A stretch of DNA of 64,000 nucleotides from Populus alba. Its lineage: Eukaryota > Streptophyta > Magnoliopsida > Malpighiales > Salicaceae. The notes under the pieces are model-generated. The model saw only the letters and a program-made list of their open reading frames with translations, searched no databases and was not told the origin of the DNA. The position numbers and the translations under genes are program-made. The DNA lies in the NCBI RefSeq assembly GCF_005239225.2, contig NC_133293.1, positions 19,312,333 to 19,376,332 of the forward strand. Direction: 5' to 3'. Below are positions 48,940 through 60,899 of this stretch, one piece after another; the stretch's first letter is position 1; each line of letters starts with the position of its first letter.

Positions 48940-51900
48940 ATGGAGATAACCTACGCCTCTTCAAGCCATCGTGATCTTCCAACAATCTCTGCCTCCTCCT
49001 CCTCCTCACTCGGATCGTCCATGCCGAACCGACCTGTCAAAACCATTCCTCTTCAACACCCAAACACGACGTCGTCCTCCTCCTCTCCCTTGGCTCAGGC
49101 CATGTTTTCGAGATGGACCGCCAAAATAAAACGAACTACTCCTTCTCAATGGATCGATACCTTTCTTCCTTGTTACCGTTGGATTAGAACTTATAAATGG
49201 CGCGAGTATTTGCAGCCTGATCTCATGGCCGGTCTCACCGTCGGTATCATGCTCGTCCCCCAGGTAATTCTACGCCCTCTCCGACGAACAAAAACCGTTA
49301 CATAATAGAATATTATGATCTTCAATCTTCTTTTGTTAGCTAATAATATCTCTAGCATGTTTAGTGTTTGGCTTTGAAGGAAAATGAAAGAAATGAGAGG
49401 AAAATCTGCGAGTCTACAGTCTCTCAAAGCTGACCGACTGAAACTCAGCTTATTTTGATTTCCTTTCCTTTCTTTTTAATCATCGTTCCTGAGATGTGGT
49501 AACTTTAAAATCGTGCTTTATTTATCTTTTTAATTTTCTTGTACTTTCTCGGTAACCAAACAGAGTTTTACAGCTGTCAACGGTTACACGTCGTGCATGA
49601 CTCTGCGCTCTTTGATTATGGTTGTTGTGGAGCCATTCACTCAACTGAGATTGATTGGATTGCAACCTTTTTCAAGCTATCTTACTGAAAATCACCCCCA
49701 AATCACTCCCCGAAAAATCCACACCGTTGGAATTGGGACCCACCAGTGGGACCCACTCATTCAATGGGTGAGATTTTCCTGGAAATGATTTCGGGAAGAA
49801 TTCTTCAGTTAAATCATCACCACTCCTTGTCAAATAATTAACTGTTTTGACGATTTTGATATATATATTAATTTTCTCTAAGTTTCAATCACTGCTTTTT
49901 AACTGTTCTCGGTTAAAAATGCACTCTAATGAATCAGATTTGGAATAAACAGGGTTTTACAGATGTGCTGAGCTTTGTCAATGGTTAAACGTAATGCATG
50001 TATCTGCTTTCTTTAATTTTGTCATGGTTTTGATTACATTCATCCTTCAAAAAAAGAAAAAACGAAGATGGATTAGATTGTTGAGATTTTCAAGTGGTTT
50101 GGATAATTTTGATATGTTTCTGTTCACATAAATCTCAGTTATTGCTCTTTTACTGTTTTACACTATACAAGGGACAAATCAGATTTCTTTTTTTCCGAAT
50201 AAATTGATGATAGTATTTCCTGTTTTTGATTAGGTTGTGTTTCGTTGCTTGGAAATGATCTCTTGAATGTGAAATTTCAATTTGTCTGCAACCAAACACA
50301 ATTTTTTTTTATTACTTTGCTCTGGTTTACTTTCCTGTGGAGTCTGATGTTGGCATTTCTAATTATTTAGTGTGATTTTGTTACTACAGAAGTCATTTTA
50401 TGTACATGAGTTGGATTATTGATTTTTAGTTGTTGCAAGTCATTTTATGGAGATGAGTTGGATCATTGATTTTTTGTTGCTGTAAATGAACAGGCAATGT
50501 CATACGCAAAATTAGCAGGACTGCATCCAATTTATGGACTGTGTAAGTTACCATAAGATCATAATTGTAAATCTTACTTCTTTAGATAAGATTTGTTTTG
50601 AAATATTGTCATAAATGTTTAGTGGCAGGATTCAGAAATTCCCTTTAATAGTATAATTCTTTTAGTGCTTGCCAGAACAATATCGTGGCAGAGTTTTAAG
50701 GTATAAAAACATGATAAATAATTAATTAAAATTTATTTTGATTATATTTAGCCTTAGGTTTAGGAGAGTCAGCACTTTACAGATGAAATTTGATCTAATT
50801 ATGACAGCATCTATCATCTTTTTGAACTGATATCACTATTTGATTTGATTAGCTTTCTATATATATATATATATATATATACACCGTGCTTTGATGTATT
50901 GTTTTTCTGCTCTTCACTTCACTGCACTCTACCATCATATCCTTTTTAACTCTAGAATGGCTCTGTTGGTTTTGCAAGGTAGACACTGGTTTTATACCAA
51001 TTTTTGTGTATGCCATATTTGGGTCATCTCGACAACTTGCAATTGGTCCAGTGGCATTGGTTTCTCTGCTAGTGTCTAATGTTTTGGGTGGAATGGATTT
51101 ATCTGACGAGTTATATACAGAACTTGCGATTTTATTAGCATTTATGGTTGGGATAATGGAATGTATAATGGCATTTTTGAGGTACTACATTCACTGTATA
51201 TAGTTAAAAAATGCTCTTGCATTTTTCGTTCATTAAGTTATGTGCAGCTCTCCTTCTCTGAAGTTATTTTATGATTTCATCGGCTTATAGTGTTATCGTA
51301 GTGACTGATGCATATATTCCTCTTCACTGTAGGCTTGGATGGCTTATCCGCTTCATCAGCCACTCTGTGATTTCTGGCTTCACAACTGCCTCAGCCATTG
51401 TCATTGCACTATCCCAAGCAAAGTATTTCTTGGGGTATGATGTTGTACGAAGTAGCAAGATTGTGCCATTGATTAAAAGCATAATATCTGGAGCGCACAA
51501 GGTAGGTTTATTCAAGAGGAGAGAGAATTGATTGCAATCCATTATTTGTGGCTTGTTAAATTAAGAGAACAATCATACATATTTTGGGCTCATGAAGAGC
51601 TTATCTAAAAAGGGTTCTGGCCTGATGATTAAATTGCGTGACATGGATGATGGTAATTGTTTGCATGTAGTCATACTGGTAATATTATGCTCCTGAACTT
51701 CATTGGCTCGAATTTCTTGCTACTACCACTCTTCTATCACTGATTTTATGGTTATTTGGTGGCTGATAACTAGAACTTCATGTGATAAGATTTTTAAATA
51801 CCTGAGTTTATGCCCTTGAACGTTCTTAATCATTTATTTTGGTCCTTTTATTTACTGTGGTCTGTGAATCAACTACCAGTGATCATTTAAATTCTACTGT

Positions 51901-54900
51901 AATCTTTCTTTTTATCTCAACCACCACTCATCAATACCTTTCTTTAACCACAGGTGATGTTTTTCTTTTGTAGTTCTCCTGGCCTCCTTTTGTGATGGGA
52001 TCTTGCATCCTTGCAATACTCTTGGTCATGAAGCATTTGGTATGAAATCACTTCAGATTTTTGTGGTAATGGTAAGAAGTGCTTTTTCATAGATCTCTGT
52101 TTTGACTTTGGTTTTTTATGTTAAGGGAAAATCAAGGAAGCAGTTCAGGTTCCTACGACCAGCAGGTCCATTTACAGCTGTCGTTTTGGGTACAGTGTTT
52201 GTGAAAATGTTTCATCCATCCTCAATTTCTTTGGTGAGAATGACATGTAGTGAAACACCGTAAAACAGTTTGTTTCATATATAGGAATAAATCCATTGAT
52301 CCCCTACCTCCCTGTTGAGATGAGGCAACTCGTATGCTTAGAACTCTTTCTAAAGTCCATGCTCTTTTCTAAGAAGTGCTTGTTTATGCTGCTCTGTATT
52401 TTTTCATTCATCTTATGAGCATTTTGTTGTTTGGTGGCCAACATTTTGCATTGCGAGAACAATTAATTTTATGTGTTTTATGTGATGTCTTACCCTAATT
52501 TCATTACATAATCGCAGAATGACTTTGATTGATTCAAATGTTCAAGGCATTTGCTTGCTACCAATCTTAGCTACATGCCCAATTTGATCTATGCTTTTAC
52601 TTGACTCTCCTGAACCTTATTCCATGGCCCACATTGAATTCCTGTTATTTTTTTTCAAATATTTCATTTTACCAGCATAATATTTGTTTAATCACTCCAA
52701 CCAAGAATAACCGTTATAGATTTAGGATACTTGCTATCCCAATGTTTTTTGAATTTTCAGTGCTATAAGAATCTAATTGAGTGAACATTCCATATGTCCT
52801 ACCTATTCTCTATTTAAATAACCAAGGGCCTAATTTTGCGTGTAAATTTAGTTTTGCATTTTAGGGAGGATGTAATACAATGTAGAGGAATGCAAAACCG
52901 GAGAAGTTGGTTTTCCTGCTTCATAAGGTCATTCCTGTCCCGTCACAGAGTTGACACTATTATTGATCTTGGCGAATAAAACTTTGGATTTCATATAAAC
53001 TTCATGGTTACATGTTTTATTGATATATGTTTTCTTTCAACTGTTTCCTTTTTTGGTGAATATCATATTTCCATTTTCAATTTTAGAAAAATCATACCAC
53101 AGCTGACAGATTAAAAAAAATGGTCTTTAGGTAGGAGACATACCCCAGGGACTCCCAAGCTTCTCTATTCCAAAAAAATTTGAGTATGCGAAGTCTTTAA
53201 TCCCGACAGCAATGCTTATTACTGGGGTAGCCATATTGGTAAGAGAAGTTCTTAGGATCATCTGCTCACAGTATTGCTTTTTAAATTGGAGTTGTTTGGT
53301 GTCCAATCAATTTAATCTTTGAAATTTAGGAATCTGTTGGGATCGCTAAAGCTTTGGCAGCAAAAAATGGGTATGAGTTGGATTCAAGTCAAGAGGTATG
53401 TTTTTGAAAAGGAAGGTGCTAGTGCCTAATGATGTAGCATCTTGTTTTTAAGGATGAATGTAGCATACTAGATGCCTCTGATCTCATCATAAATATAGGA
53501 TAATCATGCCTGTTACCATTTTATATTTGTGCTATTTGATTTCCTTTTTGGCTGTGCAAATAAATAAGAGGACTCATCCAAAATTATTTACTGGTTCTCT
53601 ATTCATGATCTACAATCTAGTGTAACAAAATGAATTTTTGACTTCATATATATTTCAACAGTTGTTCGGTCTTGGTTTGGCCAATATCTTGGGCTCATTC
53701 TTTTCAGCATACCCTTCAACAGGTTGGATTTCTGGGATTTAATAAAAGCTCCAAATTTAACCATGGATTTTGACCTGGATAATATATTTTATCCTTCACT
53801 CTGTTTAACTCTGGAATTTGCAATAAAATGATAAGCTTCTTTTTTTTTTTTCTAATATGCAGGCTCCTTTTCTAGGTCAGCTGTAAATAATGACAGTGGG
53901 GCCAAAACTGGCTTAGCTGGAATTGTAGCTGGAACCATTATGGGCTGTTCTCTTCTATTCTTGACTCCGTTATTCGAATACATACCACAGGTTTATTTCT
54001 ATGGCCCAGCTGTTGCATTTGTTTTGCAATATAAAGGTTGTGAAGAACTGTAGGGAAATAGGTTGCTTGTACAGTGTTCTGTCATATCTATCAATAAATT
54101 CTGATTTGAAGTGCTTTGCAATATATGATGCAATTCATGTTGTAGAGAGAGTATTGAGATATGTGATGGTACCAAGCAAATCACTGTTCAATGCTTTTAT
54201 TCCCCTGTCTACTGTATCATAATCATCATGTTGATTGAGGAGCCTAAATATTCTCTCACAAGATGCTAATGGAGGATTTTGTGTTTTCTACTCTTTGCAG
54301 TGTGGTCTAGCTGCAATAGTGATCTCTGCTGTGATGGGCCTGGTAAGCATGCTAAAATCACAAGCTGGGGAGTTGACTGCAGATTCTGTTTCACATTAAT
54401 GCTTTCCAAGTTTGTTATCCATATGCCAGCGTACATGAGCTGAATATCTTACATGGAGAACCTGCCCCCCCCAACCAAACAGCTGGCTTCTCTGGAGCCT
54501 TACTTGTATGACCATTAAATTAACTTGCTGGTCTTTCGTTTCTATGACATGACTGTCTGCCTATTCACATTCAGATTTTGCATCACATGCGAAATTGAAG
54601 TTTTGGAGACTTCTTGTATTTTCCTATTTAACAGCATGCAAACATTGTTTCTAAAAGGTTAAGATACTTATTTCTCAAAAAAAAAAAAAAAAAACAACAA
54701 CCACGGAGAATTTCTACTATAATTGCTTGTTTTTCAAGTATTTGTGGCTCTAAATCTACTTTGTACCTTTTTGGTCCGTGAAAGCAAGATGCTGTGTAAC
54801 AATGCATTCAAGCATTGATGCGAAGCCTTGAAAGACTGCAACTGATTCCTGAACATGTTAATACATCAGTTTGTATAGGCTTTCCAAGCAAGATCATGTA

Positions 54901-57166
54901 TGATGACGAGTAGAAGTTGACCAAATGAATGATATAAGAGCACAAGTTCTATTAACTTGAGTTTGGTAGTTTGTGCTCCTTTGTTATCCAAAGGCGAATT
55001 GTGCTGATCGCTGCCTTGTTCGGATTGTGGCTTAAACTCTATTATATATTTAATTTTTTTTCTGGGTGTCTATCATTTCAGGTGGATTATGATGAGGCTA
55101 TCTTCTTATGGCATGTAGATAAGAAAGATTTTGTTCTTTGGATCATTACCAGTACTACAACATTGTTCCTTGGCATTGAGATTGGTGTCCTTGTTGGGGT
55201 GAGTATTTTAAAGAAGTTATGTTAAACATGAAGGGATTTGGATAGTAACATATAAGATTTATGCACCACTTATCTGAAGTCCACAAATGATCCATGTCAA
55301 CTGCCTTCTCAGCTTGTTTATAAGATACTGAATCTATCAACCTTTTTTTTCGCTGTTCAAGTGCAAAAGTTTGACATGATAATCTTGCAAAGTCCTTTTA
55401 GGTCCTCAGTTTGACATAACTTCATACAATTGGTTGACAATCCTTTACCATGGTTTTATAAATTGTGCGCATGATGCATGAACGCCACTGGCTTGCTGGA
55501 AGAAGCATTTTTTACTCTAAATTCGTTTTGAAACTGCAGGTTGGGGTATCACTTGCTTTTGTCATCCACGAATCAGCAAATCCACACATTGGTTAGTGGG
55601 ACTGGTTGCATCATAGTATTTATGCATGTCAATAATATGTTTAATCATTCTCTGAATCCTAGTTGATCTCTATTATCTGCTCTAGGCATAATCATTATTA
55701 TGATCTTTGTCAATTACTTCAGCATCTCAGCTATGGCAATGATGATTATCTACATCTTCCTTGTGTCTTTATTTGATTTCTTTCTTACGGTTTGAACTTT
55801 TAAAAGATCAGATCTTCCAAATATCTCTTGTTATCGCGATAAAATGATCAGTTTTTGTGGGGTTTGTTAACTGGAAGTAAAGTTTGCAAGCTTCAAATCA
55901 GTTATTATATTGGTGCTTATTGTAGATATGCTTATAGTTTAAGTACATATTTAATAATTATAATTTGGTGTACGCTGCAGCTGTCCTGGGACGTCTTCCC
56001 GGCACCACTGTTTACAGAAATATCCAACAGTATCCAGAAGCATATACTTACAATGGAATTGTGATTGTTCGCATTGATGCACCTATCTATTTTGCTAATA
56101 TAAGTTTCATAAAGGACAGGTGAAATTTTGTGTTTCCCTAAATTAATTCAACCCAGGATATTACAAGTTCTTCGGATTTTAGGTTATTGAGATTTCCTTT
56201 GTCAGGTTACGGGAATATGAAGCTGATGTTGACAAGTCTGCCAGACATGGGCCAGAAGTCGAAAGGATTCATTTTCTGATTTTAGAGATGTCACGTAAGT
56301 CTTGCTAATCCTTCTCGGGTTACAAGGTCAAGATAGAACATATATTATGTATCTCCATTTTGTCGTGCTCTTATGATCTTAATCCATGCAAAAGTTACCT
56401 TTTGCCACCAAAACTATTTGCTTTGTTTTTCACCTCATTGTATTCTCCACGCACATTCTTTTACTCTGATTCTGAATATTTTTTCATGAAATATTCTGTG
56501 CTGTAGTCACTGGGTTCAGTGGTGGTTGTCAATGCCACAACTTTTTTCATTATAATTTTTCAAGAATGCTTGCCAAGTTCGCAAATGAAGCGGATGAAAA
56601 TAAGGTTCATCAAACGATCTGGTTACTTATATATTCCGAATGTTTTATTATTTTGTAGCCATTACGTATATAGACTCCAGTGCTGTTCAAGCGTTGAAAG
56701 ACTTGCACCAGGAGTACAAATCACGGATATTGAGGTTTGAGTGGTTCTGTTTTTGGTGGAGAGTCACACTTAAATACAAGCTGTCTTTTTATACAGAGAA
56801 CAAAGTATGATCTCTACTTTAATTGGGTTCTGTTGCAGATCTGTATTGCCAAATCCAAACCAAAGATGTTCTGCTGAACCTTAACAAAGCTGGTATTGTT
56901 TAGAGCTCATGGTAAGGAGTGGGTACTTTGTGAGAGTACATTGATTGCCTGTTCAAGTTTGCCTTCAACACGTTCAGAGCTTAAACCAAACTCCTAAGAA
57001 CCAGATTCATTTGCCTGAGGGATTAAACCAAAGTTTCTTCCAGAGGTTGTCGAAGCAGAGAGAAGAGATTATATCAATTGCAGAGCTAGAGTCGGGTGAC
57101 AAAAAACCTCAGTTCCCAAGTTTACAGAGCCGCACTTGGAACCCATTGTTGTCTCGGAAGTCTTGA
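48940..57166 (+). CDS. SULTR4: Sulfate transporter, SULTR4 group, with 3' frame breaks
   Basis: SLC26/SulP sulfate carrier of the SULTR4 type, which exports sulfate from the vacuole across the tonoplast. Exons: 48940-49263, 50494-50542, 50983-51181, 51333-51501, 51974-52039, 52126-52233, 53131-53238, 53330-53395, 53662-53722, 53863-53990, 54301-54342, 55082-55198, 55540-55591, 55981-56119, 56206-56294, 56659-56734, 56839-57166. Exons 1-15 are open and in phase and encode the multi-helix transport domain (for example [16 protein letters not shown] and [17 protein letters not shown]) and the start of the STAS domain. Exon 16 lacks one base near 56724. Exon 17 shows several single-base indels between about 56851 and 56950, then an open frame to PLLSRKS. 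Read literally, translation stops at 56882-56884 after about 612 residues, inside STAS; the family usually has about 680-700. Pseudogene at the 3' end or local sequence error. Confidence 0.9.
50858..50881. repeat. (TA)12 microsatellite in a SULTR4 intron
   Basis: Uninterrupted TA dinucleotides in the intron between exons 2 and 3, about 100 bp before the exon 3 acceptor. Confidence 0.9.
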
Positions 57167-58214
57167 ATTGCTCGATTGTTTTTTAATGAACTCATGATGC
57201 TGATTTGTTCGAGGCAGGGCGTTAGATTGATTATTTGGATGTAAATAATTGATTGCAAGGTTCGATTATTTTGCAAGTGTCTAGGTTAGTGTTGTAAAAT
57301 GCAATGGAAAATATGCTTGTAAGGCTTGCTTCCCTCAAAGGGCCAAACTCAGTATTTTATAAAAAATAGTGACTTTTTTTTTTTTTATATATATAAAATA
57401 TTTTATATAAAAATAATAATTTTTAAAAATTATTTTTAACAATAATGTATTAAAATAATATAATCTAAAAACATAAAAAAAAAATTTTAACCACCCTATA
57501 GTCCGCAATCCACTAGGCTAATAGATTGAAGGTTGAGATGTTTATTTTTATCTTTAAAAGTGTTTAAATTAATATTTATTTATTTAATTTAAATTAATAT
57601 TGTTGTATTTTTAGATTATTTTGATGTGTTAATATTAAAAATAATTTTTTTAAAAATATATATTATTTTAATATATTTTAAAATAAAACTAATCACACTA
57701 AAAAAATAATACACAATGTCACAATGAATGTAAGAGAACTGGGAAATTCAGTTTGTATTTCTATATTTGCCGTAAGAGTATTTTCAGTTTTGTTTTCATT
57801 TGCACTATTTTTTTTTTAATAATTTTTCTTGATTGAAATGAACAATAAGGAACCCCAACACCTTACCTACTAGTCAGTCCTTACTTGCAAAATGGGTTGA
57901 ATCCAGCTGTCCGACGTGACAATGTTATCCAGTTCCATTCTTTATCTACTCATCAAATGTACCACTGTCACGCCGGCTGCTGCTGTTGCCCCCTCGCACT
58001 CCCTCGGATCTACGGTGGTGAATTTGACGTTGTTGACTGTGCTTAAAAAAACAATTATTGATTAATTAAGTTAATGCCGAAAAATAAATTTTAAAATTAT
58101 TTTTAAAATAAAAAAATAAACTTCTGATGTATTCTCAAACAAGGCACGGAGATTTCTGAACTTTGTTGCACGCATTGAAAGGGGAAGTAGTTGATGTGAA
58201 ACCTTTTATCAGTT
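57167..58214. other. SULTR4 3' flank and AT-rich repeats
   Basis: The first 180 bp probably form the 3' UTR. From 57360 to 57710 there are two copies of the dispersed AT-rich repeat. A somewhat GC-richer stretch near 57960-58040 shows no ORF of note. Confidence 0.45.
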
Positions 58215-58264
58215 GTCCCACATCGAAAGAGCGATAAGCTTGTGGAAGCGAGGCGCTATAAATA
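58215..58264 (+). promoter_or_regulatory. Plant snRNA-type promoter: USE plus TATA box
   Basis: GTCCCACATCG at 58215-58225 is an exact match to the plant upstream sequence element (RTCCCACATCG) of U-snRNA and related genes. TATAAATA follows at 58257-58264, leaving 31 bp between them. In plants the USE-TATA distance is about 33-35 bp for RNA polymerase II snRNA genes and about 23-26 bp for polymerase III genes, so this spacing is closer to the Pol II class. Confidence 0.65.
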
Positions 58265-58284
58265 GTCTTTTGCGAGGTGAGAGC

Positions 58285-58447
58285 GGCTCGCCGCGCCGGT
58301 TCTATATTGTGCGCAAAAATAGGCGGAGTGTTGACGCTGCTCGCTTCGCAGAAATCGCTTGTCTGGGACTCCCTATTTGACCCACCTCTGAAATCTAGCC
58401 CAGGTTTATTTTAGTGAGTACTGTCCTGGCTTTGTCTCATTTGTTTT
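58285..58447 (+). ncRNA. Putative small RNA downstream of the USE/TATA pair
   Basis: If the promoter at 58215-58264 works, transcription should begin about 58285-58290. The following 150 bp are clearly richer in G and C (GAGCGGCTCGCCGCGCCGG near 58281) than the surroundings and hold short inverted repeats. I do not recognise U1, U2, U4, U5, U6, U11, U12, U3, 7SL or telomerase RNA in it, and see no obvious Sm site of the AATTTTTGG type. The first TTTT after this segment is near 58443. Extent is a guess. It could instead be a long terminal repeat fragment that happens to carry USE-like and TATA motifs. Confidence 0.25.
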
Positions 58448-59723
58448 ATGTAGGCCCCTGATTGTTAACGATAATCGGCCCAAAATATTCTGTAACTGTC
58501 CTTGCTTTGTCTCCTTCTCTATTATCGAAGTTCTTTTATACGTATAGTTTTAATGAATAGATGCTACTATTTCAGTTTGAACTATAGGTACATGGCTGGA
58601 GATCAAGACTTCTAAAACACATATTTTCTATCGCTTGTTTTATGCCGGAGTTACGAGCAAAAGAAAACCAAAAAAAAAGGAATTTTATAGGACAAAACTT
58701 CAATTCAAACCAAAGAGAGCAAGGAGGATGTTATTTTAACGGTGTTAATCCGTTTTTTTTTTCCCAGGTATTGGATTAGGCCAAAGCAGAATATCAAGAT
58801 AAAATATAATTTTAGGTTTTTTCTTCTAACATAATGTCCATATTATAAAGAAGAAGATAATTTATTTATTATATAATAAAAAAAAAAGAACCTTTTACAG
58901 TGAATGCCATTTTTTTTTGATTGTAACTTCCCTCCTTGGCGAAAGGGGGTCCTTTCTAATATGCCACCCTATAAAAACGAGCTCATCCGAGATCGACGAC
59001 TAAGGAGATTAGAAAGTACTACACGCACAAACTTTCAATTTAAATTTTGCTGTGTAATAATGAAAAGTCGCACGTGCCCTTGTCCTTGCAAACTGTGAGA
59101 AGTCGCAAAAGGTAATCAAATACTTAGCTCCAACAAAATGTTTTTCTTTTTTTACAATCTGTGATTCATCCGTACGATGTGGATTGATGATGCTGCCCTT
59201 TTCTCCCTTTGAGACATCAGCAAATGGTAGGGTGTTTTACTCTTGGCGTTCAAAAATTTCATCCATCCGATTTGGATCTGTGGCTGCTAAAGTGCAACCC
59301 CCGGCAGTAAAGATTAGGGGTCCCAAAGATATATGAGAAGAACTATACCGACTTCCTATTGCAAAGCCAATCTGTTATCCGCCAATCATTCATGCACAAA
59401 TCTTACTCAATTATATCCAAAAAGAAATGCTCAATGCGATAGGGCGAGACGAGCCGAATCTCCAATCAATTGAACATTCCTTGTTGGACAATTGCAACGA
59501 GGGAATTCCTTAGTAAACAAGTAAAGCTTGACAACTCCGGGCGTGTTTGCTAATACAGATCTACCGCCATAGTTATGGACACCCAACTAGTGAAGGTTTT
59601 CAACTTTCATGCATAGTAATTAACAATCCAAGACATTGACCTTCTATAAATATAGTTATTGAAACCTTACTCTAAATTAGTAAAAACTTGATGATATGCA
59701 AACTCGAAACTTAACTTATATTG
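58448..59723. other. Intergenic, no gene seen
   Basis: Mixed-composition DNA with short unsupported ORFs such as 58904-59098. Nothing here could be assigned. Confidence 0.45.
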
Positions 59724-60190
59724 AGGGGCGTTTATTTAATAAAAAAATAGTTTTATGAACAAAATTATGAAAATGTTGTATCTTTAATTTTTATTTTGAA
59801 AATATATTTATGAAATTGATAAGTTATTATTATTTTAGTTTCTTCATCTTTTATTTTTCTTATATGTTATAATTTGATCTCTATTATTTTAATTAGTATT
59901 GTATTTCATTTTAGATGATTTTATAAAATTGATATTTTTTTTCAATTTATTTTCTCATTCAAACTTTTTAATTTGTAATATTTGTTCCTTATTATTTTAA
60001 TAAGACTTGGAAAAAAGATAAAACATTAATAAGTTATTATTTCAGCTCATGTTCCATGACATAACCACAACATTGAAAAATATTTCAACTATTTTCTATT
60101 ACACTACAAAACATCAAAAAGATTTAATTTCACTTTTCCGGAATTCAACTATTCAAAAGAAAAACTATTATCGTAACAAACAAACGAAGA
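59724..60190. mobile_element. Short foldback-ended element, about 470 bp
   Basis: It starts GGGGCGTTTATTTAATAAAA and ends with CGTAACAAACAAACGAAG, an imperfect inverted pair. Its right half shares CTTTTCCGGAATTCA and AACAAACAAACG words with the end of the element at 43609-45105. No ORF. Probably a short member of the same family. Confidence 0.5.
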
Positions 60191-60899
60191 ATAACATTAT
60201 TTATTGTTTTAATTGTTTTGAAAGTCGCATTTGACCAAATCTGTGTGGGATCTAGTTGGGATTTAACGCTTTTAAAGATTGTTTCATTAAAGGTTTTGCT
60301 TAAAAATGAATATGTATCACTTATTTAAAAAGTAAATATATAGATTCAAGTTAGCATTGTATTTATGCAAACCCTGTTTTGATCTGTGGAACAGAACCGG
60401 GGACTGATTTCTGATACACCATCCTTTTTAAATATAAACATAAGTTGAGCTGGTTATTAATAAAAAATTTTAAAAGTTTGATTTAAACATTAAAAGTTAT
60501 TGTATTTGCGTTTAGAGATAGGACAATGGATAATTTGGTGTAAAGAGAAAATATCGAAATTATGTAGATGACAGAATTGAATATTCTCCTTTTTTGAAAA
60601 CCCAACACTCATAATGGTTATGAGACTAAAATAATTTTTGGCTCATTCTTCAAACTTTTTAAAGGTTCAAGTAGAGTTCATTATAAGCCTTCAAAAAAGG
60701 GTTGGGCTTGAGTTACAGACTTGAGTTAGGTCACTGGCACCCACCCGATACCTTTTTTGTTGCCGCGTCAGATGCACCACCCGGAACCCAACCCCAAATA
60801 AGGTGTTGTCTTCGATGATCTACTTTTTAAAGCTTTTAAACATATGTTATTATGTGCATTTTTTTTTCATTAATGACATTGTGCAAGGAAATATAATTC
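60191..60899. other. Intergenic, no gene seen
   Basis: AT-rich at first, then average composition from about 60600. It may include the eroded upstream part of the retrotransposon that follows. Confidence 0.4.

Noticed and set aside
58285..58540. Telomerase RNA gene downstream of the USE/TATA promoter
   Set aside because: No template complementary to the plant TTTAGGG repeat (CCCTAAA type) occurs in the segment.
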